Source: Caballeronia sp. LZ062
GTDB taxonomy: Bacteria; Pseudomonadota; Gammaproteobacteria; Burkholderiales; Burkholderiaceae
Reading direction: 5' to 3'
NCBI RefSeq assembly: GCF_031450785.1
Contig: NZ_JARTWB010000003.1
Location: 434,001 to 498,000 of the forward strand
Length of the DNA stretch: 64,000 nucleotides
This document shows, piece by piece, positions 59,998 to 64,000 of this stretch. The first letter of the stretch is position 1; each line of letters starts with the position of its first letter. The notes under the pieces are model-generated. The model made no database searches. It worked only from the letters and a program-made list of their open reading frames with translations, and was not told where the DNA came from. Made by a program: the position numbers and the translations under genes.

Positions 59998-60162
59998 TCA
60001 CGCGGCGCGGCTCGCGTCCTTCACGGCGGAGGCGGCGGCGCGGCGCGTGCTGCTTTGCACCGGCACAGGCTTCCGGTCGCGCAGCGTCGCGCCACGGATG
60101 AACAGCACGGCGAAGAGTGCGCAAACGGCCCAGACGGCGGCGATGATGGTCAAGTAGTTCAT
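59998..60162 (-). CDS. Small single-span membrane protein (54 aa)
   Basis: A 54-residue frame. ATG at 60162 is preceded by AGGATAACGAAA, a well-placed ribosome binding site. Residues 5-22 (TIIAAVWAVCALFAVLFI) are a strong membrane helix; the rest is basic (RGATLRDRKPVPVQSSTRR...). No family named. Composition, ribosome binding site and helix together suggest a real small gene; the hydrophilic tail is low-complexity. It converges with aroQ. Confidence 0.6.
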   Translation of the reverse strand: MNYLTIIAAVWAVCALFAVLFIRGATLRDRKPVPVQSSTRRAAASAVKDASRAA

Positions 60163-60217
60163 TTTCGTTATCCTGATTCGGTGCTCGTTCTGTGTGCTCG
60201 GTGGTGCTCAGAACCGC

Positions 60218-60475
60218 TCAGAATGGCGCGACGGGCATCGTGAGCAGGCGGCCGATCAGCCGTTGCGCGATGGCGTGCTGCTCGGCGAGCGTTTCTGCGG
60301 CGTCGGCGTCGGGCTGCGCGCGGACCTGAGCGGCGAGGCGCAGCACGTTGTCCGATGCCGTGCGCAGTTCCGCGAGCAGATCGGCGTCGAAACCCGCCAT
60401 GCCGGCCTGCGATTCGATCGCGCCGAAAATCGCCGTCTGTTGCGGCGTGCTGTTCGTTTGCATCGTCTGGAACAT
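60218..60475 (-). CDS. Small hypothetical protein (85 aa)
   Basis: 85 residues from ATG 60475, preceded by GGGGGAAG. The sequence MFQTMQTNSTPQQTAIFGAIESQAGM is followed by an amphipathic, Ala/Leu-rich helical stretch (LLAELRTASDNVLRLAAQVRAQ). It has no membrane segment and no cysteine. Such short helical proteins with a TNSTPQQ-like start are common as hypothetical proteins in Burkholderiaceae; I do not know the function. Confidence 0.5.
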   Translation of the reverse strand: MFQTMQTNSTPQQTAIFGAIESQAGMAGFDADLLAELRTASDNVLRLAAQVRAQPDADAAETLAEQHAIAQRLIGRLLTMPVAPF

Positions 60476-60801
60476 GTTGGCTTCCCCCGTGAGTGGATGA
60501 ATGGATTCTGCGCGGCGCGCTTCGAAATCAATCCTCCGAAAAAGACCTGATTCCGGCCTCAGTTTGGTTGGTTGACGGCGGCGCTTCGCGCCGCGTGAAC
60601 GCACGAGGTCCGTCCGGCAAGGCTTTGCGGGCAGCGGGGCGGTAAAATCGCGTGTTTTTTCGGCTCGGCCGGACGCATGAGTCGGCTAACGCGCCCAGTG
60701 CGCGCTGGCCCGTCGTACAAAAAAACAACACTTTTCGCGTTTTTTCCGGCGCGCGGCGTCAACGCGGCGCGCGTCCTTCGCAGTTCAGGCAGACATCGAC
60801 A
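60476..60801. other. Intergenic region upstream of the aromatic permease
   Basis: 326 bases between a divergent small gene and the permease. A TAAAAT (60643-60648) is a weak -10 candidate for the permease; a matching -35 is not clear. A run of A and T follows near 60720-60750. No gene seen. Confidence 0.35.
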
Positions 60802-62208
60802 ATGGCTTCAGGCAAGAACCCGGCAACACCGCACGACACCCCGCAGCACGACACCCTCAGGCGCGGACTCAAGAGCCGCCATATCCAGTTGATCGCGCTG
60901 GGCGGCGCCATCGGCACCGGGCTTTTCCTGGGCGTCGCGCAGACCATCAAACTCGCCGGGCCGTCCGTGCTGCTCGGCTACGCGATCGCCGGGCTGATGG
61001 CGTTTTTCATCATGCGGCAGCTGGGAGAAATGGTCGTCGACGAACCCGTGGCCGGCTCGTTCAGCCATTTCGCCGACAAATACTGGGGCCACGCGGCCGG
61101 CTTCGTCTCCGGCTGGAATTACTGGGCGGTGTATATCCTCGTGAGCATGGCGGAGCTTTCCGCCGTGGGCATCTACATGCAGTACTGGTGGCCGGCGCTG
61201 CCGCCGTGGGTATCGGCGCTCGCGTGTTTCGTCATCGTCAACGCGATCAATCTCACGAGCGTGAAGTCATACGGCGAGCTGGAATTCTGGTTCGCCATCG
61301 TGAAGGTCGCGGCCATCGTCGGCATGATCCTTTTCGGCGGCTATCTCCTCGCGTCGGGCCATGCCGGGCCGCAAGCCAGCGTCACGAACCTCTGGCGGCT
61401 CGGCGGCTTCTTTCCGTACGGCGCGAGCGGTCTCGTGATGTCGATGGCCGTCATCATGTTCTCGTTCGGCGGGCTGGAACTCGTCGGCATCACGGCGGCT
61501 GAAGCCGAAGACCCGTCGCGCAGCATTCCCCGCGCGACGAATCAGGTCATCTACCGCATCATCATTTTTTATATCGGCGCACTGGGCGTGCTGCTTTCGC
61601 TGTATCCGTGGGACAAGGTCGCGACCGGCGGCAGCCCGTTCGTGCTCATCTTCCGCGAAATGAACAGCACGGTCGTGGCGAACGTGCTGAACGTGATCGT
61701 GCTGACGGCCGCGCTCTCCGTGTACAACAGCGGCGTGTATGCCAATAGCCGCATGCTCTACGGTCTCGCGCAGCAGGGCAACGCACCGCGTGCGCTGCGC
61801 GGCGTGAGCGCGCGCGGCATTCCGCTCGCGGCGCTGTTCGTCTCGGCGGTCGTCACGGCCGCGTGCGTGCTCATCAACTATCTGATTCCGGGCCGCGCGT
61901 TCGGACTGCTGATGGGGCTCGCGGTAGCGGCGCTCATCATCAACTGGACGATGATCAGCATCATTCATTTGAAGTTCCGCCAGCACAAGCGCGAGCGCGG
62001 CGCGGTGACGTCGTTCAAAAGCCTCGGTTATCCGTTCACCAACTATCTGTGCCTTGCGTTCGTCGCGTGCATTGTCTGGGTGATGTACGAAACGCCGGAT
62101 CTGCGGCTTTCCGTCTATCTCATCCCGCTCTGGCTGGCGGTTCTCGGAATCGGCTACTATCTCAAAACCAGGGGCGCCGCGCGCCGTCCCGCCGATCCTT
62201 CGTCCTGA
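60802..62208 (+). CDS. Amino-acid permease (AAT family, aromatic-like)
   Basis: 468 residues from ATG 60802, twelve membrane helices. APC-superfamily AAT family: LKSRHIQLIALGGAIGTGLFLGVAQTIKLAGPSVLLGYAI, then GSFSHFADKYWGHAAGFVSGWNYW and FSFGGLELVGITAAEAEDPSRSIPRATNQVIYR. This pattern covers AroP, PheP and ProY-type proton symporters. The downstream aromatic aminotransferase, 22 bases away, favours aromatic amino acids as substrate. Part of a two-gene unit. Confidence 0.87.
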   Translation: MASGKNPATPHDTPQHDTLRRGLKSRHIQLIALGGAIGTGLFLGVAQTIKLAGPSVLLGYAIAGLMAFFIMRQLGEMVVDEPVAGSFSHFADKYWGHAAGFVSGWNYWAVYILVSMAELSAVGIYMQYWWPALPPWVSALACFVIVNAINLTSVKSYGELEFWFAIVKVAAIVGMILFGGYLLASGHAGPQASVTNLWRLGGFFPYGASGLVMSMAVIMFSFGGLELVGITAAEAEDPSRSIPRATNQVIYRIIIFYIGALGVLLSLYPWDKVATGGSPFVLIFREMNSTVVANVLNVIVLTAALSVYNSGVYANSRMLYGLAQQGNAPRALRGVSARGIPLAALFVSAVVTAACVLINYLIPGRAFGLLMGLAVAALIINWTMISIIHLKFRQHKRERGAVTSFKSLGYPFTNYLCLAFVACIVWVMYETPDLRLSVYLIPLWLAVLGIGYYLKTRGAARRPADPSS

Positions 62209-62230
62209 CTTTTCCCCTGATTTCGAGACC

Positions 62231-63427
62231 ATGTTCGAACATATCGATGCCTATCCCGGCGACCCGATTCTCACGCTGAACGAAAACTTCCAGAAGGACC
62301 CGCGCACGAACAAGGTCAATCTGAGCATCGGCATCTATTTCGACGACGCCGGCCGCTTGCCCGTCATGCAGGCGGTGCGCGAAGCGGAACGCTCGATTCT
62401 GCAGGAACTCGGCCCGAAGCCGTATCTGCCGATGGCCGGTTTCGCGCATTATCGCGACGCCGTGCAGGCGCTGGTGTTCGGCACGGGCAGCGCGGCGCGC
62501 GCCGAAGGACGCATTGCGAGCGTGCAGACGCTCGGCGGCTCGGGCGCGCTGAAAGTCGGCGCGGACTTCATCAAGCGATACTTTCCGGCGTCGAAAGTGT
62601 GGGTGAGCGATCCGACGTGGGAGAACCATCGCTTCATCTTCGAGCGCGCGGGCTTCGAAGTGAACACGTATCCGTACTACGACGAAGCCACCGGCGGTCT
62701 GCGTTTCGACGCGATGCTCGACGCCATCGACGCGCTGCCCGCGAAGAGCGTCGTGCTCCTTCATGCGTGCTGCCACAATCCGACGGGCGTGGACCTCGAC
62801 GAAGCGCAGTGGGTGCGGATCATCGACGTGCTGCAAAAGCGCGACCTGCTGCCGTTCGTCGACATGGCGTATCAGGGCTTCGGCTCGGGGCTGGACGACG
62901 ACGCGTTCGCCGTGCGTGAGCTCGCGCGCCGCGGCGTGCCGGCGTTCATCGCCAACTCGTTTTCGAAGAACTTCTCGCTGTACGGCGAGCGTTGCGGCGG
63001 CCTGCATGTGATCTGCGACGACGCCGCCGAAGCGGACCGCGTGCTCGGCCAGCTGACGAGCGCGGTGCGTGCGAACTACAGCAATCCGCCGACGCACGGC
63101 GCGAAGATCGTCACCAAGGTGCTCACTACGCCGGAACTCGCGCAATCGTGGAAAGAAGAACTCGCCGCGATGTGCGAGCGCATCGCGCGTATGCGCCGGG
63201 CGATCCACGACGGACTGCGCGACCATGTACGCGGCGAAGCATTGTCGCGCTACATCAAGCAGCGGGGCATGTTCACGTACACGGGCCTCGAGGCGCCGCA
63301 AGTGGACCGTCTGCGCGAGGAATTCGGCGTGTATATCCTGCGCTCGGGGCGCATGTGCGTCGCGGGCCTGAACGAGAGCAACGTGCAGACCGTCGCCGAT
63401 GCCATCGGCAAGGTGCTGGCGAAGTAA
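62231..63427 (+). CDS. tyrB: Aromatic amino-acid aminotransferase
   Basis: 398 residues. PLP-dependent class Ia aminotransferase: PGDPILTLNENFQKDPRTNKVNLSIGIYFDDAGRLPVM, LHACCHNPTGVDL, and the PLP lysine K246 in ANSFSKNFSLYGERCGGLHV. The YDEAT and DDDAFAVREL segments and overall pattern match TyrB/AspC; the partner permease points to aromatic amino acids. Catalyses reversible transamination of phenylalanine and tyrosine with 2-oxoglutarate. ATG 62231 with 22 bases to the permease stop. Confidence 0.87.
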   Translation: MFEHIDAYPGDPILTLNENFQKDPRTNKVNLSIGIYFDDAGRLPVMQAVREAERSILQELGPKPYLPMAGFAHYRDAVQALVFGTGSAARAEGRIASVQTLGGSGALKVGADFIKRYFPASKVWVSDPTWENHRFIFERAGFEVNTYPYYDEATGGLRFDAMLDAIDALPAKSVVLLHACCHNPTGVDLDEAQWVRIIDVLQKRDLLPFVDMAYQGFGSGLDDDAFAVRELARRGVPAFIANSFSKNFSLYGERCGGLHVICDDAAEADRVLGQLTSAVRANYSNPPTHGAKIVTKVLTTPELAQSWKEELAAMCERIARMRRAIHDGLRDHVRGEALSRYIKQRGMFTYTGLEAPQVDRLREEFGVYILRSGRMCVAGLNESNVQTVADAIGKVLAK

Positions 63428-63535
63428 GGCATCGTTCGACGCTTTTGTTTCACCACGCGGGACACGAGAGCACCTGCTGCGGCGGCAGCGTGCCCGGTCC
63501 CGCGTCCACTTTCGAACCGCGCGGCGGCGTCGAAA

Positions 63536-63829
63536 TCAGGCGCACGCTGTTTCTCCGGCGCCTTCTCCTGCAGTCGCGAGCACGTACTGCTCGGCGCTGC
63601 CGTCCGGCTGCCAGTACACGCGATACACCGCGCCATCCTCATAGATATGCAGCGTGCCGTGCACGGCCTTCCCGCCTTGCACGAGATCGGCGCGCGCGCC
63701 TTCCCGCAACGTCAGCGCGTTGCCCGAATCGCCTTGCAGCACGCCGCACGGAGTCTGGTCGGCGTGGGCGTGCGCGCTTACGAGCAAGGCCGCGCAGAAA
63801 AGCGCGTGTCGGAATGGCGAAACGTTCAT
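63536..63829 (-). CDS. Small secreted protein, unknown
   Basis: 97 residues from ATG 63829 (AAAGG about eight bases upstream; a TTG two codons earlier is less likely). Signal peptide of about 24 residues ending AHAHA. The mature part (DQTPCGVLQGDSGNALTLREGARADLVQGGKAVHGTLHIYEDGAVYRVYWQPDG) has two cysteines, one near each end, which could form a disulfide. No family recognised. Convergent with the aminotransferase. Confidence 0.6.
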   Translation of the reverse strand: MNVSPFRHALFCAALLVSAHAHADQTPCGVLQGDSGNALTLREGARADLVQGGKAVHGTLHIYEDGAVYRVYWQPDGSAEQYVLATAGEGAGETACA

Positions 63830-64000
63830 CGGCAATACCTTTCGGAAATGAATTGGCCGTGGCTTACAGCAAGTTGCGTGCAGCTCGTGTACGCCTAGCC
63901 GCGCACCCGACGCGATTCGTTTCGCCGTTCCTGCGCGCGTGTGCTACCTTGAATGAGCAGCGTTTGATGACGCAGCGCCATGTCAGTGACCGCTCCTGAC

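Noticed and set aside
1..64000. Insertion sequences, integrases or tRNA attachment sites at island borders
   Set aside because: No transposase, integrase, tRNA or direct-repeat pair was recognised.

Overview
The window is GC-rich and carries gene families and codon use typical of Burkholderiaceae, most like Caballeronia or Paraburkholderia. This is inferred from protein character only; no rRNA or other diagnostic gene is present. No tRNA, rRNA, CRISPR array, transposase or insertion sequence was recognised.

Layout. 1-1,220: the 3' part of a degenerate phosphopantetheinyl-transferase-like gene and a frameshifted scrap of a molybdopterin oxidoreductase. 1,221-7,529: an AttEFGH-type ABC export system (ATPase, fused permease, secreted lipocalin-like protein), a YeeE/YedE sulfur transporter and BluB. 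7,782-28,905: an exopolysaccharide/capsule region. Its core is a minus-strand operon (tyrosine autokinase, UDP-sugar dehydrogenase, UDP-HexNAc 4-epimerase, MurJ-like flippase, three glycosyltransferases), mostly joined by 4-base stop/start overlaps. Scattered plus- and minus-strand genes add a WecA-like initiating transferase, an EpsG-like polymerase, a deacetylase, two FemAB/CelD-like acyltransferases and two Tat-exported beta-helix proteins. No Wza-type outer-membrane exporter is seen. 29,452-36,773: single genes (DJ-1/PfpI, Nudix, YhcG-type PDDEXK nuclease, KfrA-like coiled coil, SnoaL-like, GFA) and a MerR-MFS operon. 36,947-42,033: pssA, then an apparent operon of a DUF3034 outer-membrane-like protein, a secreted truncated haemoglobin, a cupredoxin and a GGDEF/EAL protein.

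42,102-57,743 is the most remarkable part: a glycosylated two-partner-secretion (HMW-like) adhesin island. It has two tandem NarL-type response regulators, a TpsA adhesin reduced to its N-terminus joined out of frame to its C-terminal repeats, two HMW1C-type (GT41) cytoplasmic N-glycosyltransferases flanking a TpsB transporter, a methyltransferase-glycosyltransferase fusion, then a third NarL-type regulator and an unorthodox hybrid kinase. The remaining adhesin repeats are packed with N-X-S/T sequons, the substrate motif of HMW1C enzymes. A palindromic motif, AGAAC-N2-(C/G)TTCT, recurs in the island's intergenic regions and is likely the binding site of one of its regulators. The broken adhesin may be a real deletion or an assembly collapse of a long repetitive gene.

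57,753-64,000: a membrane diguanylate cyclase, aroQ, two small genes, and an aromatic amino-acid permease followed by an aromatic aminotransferase, ending with a small secreted protein.
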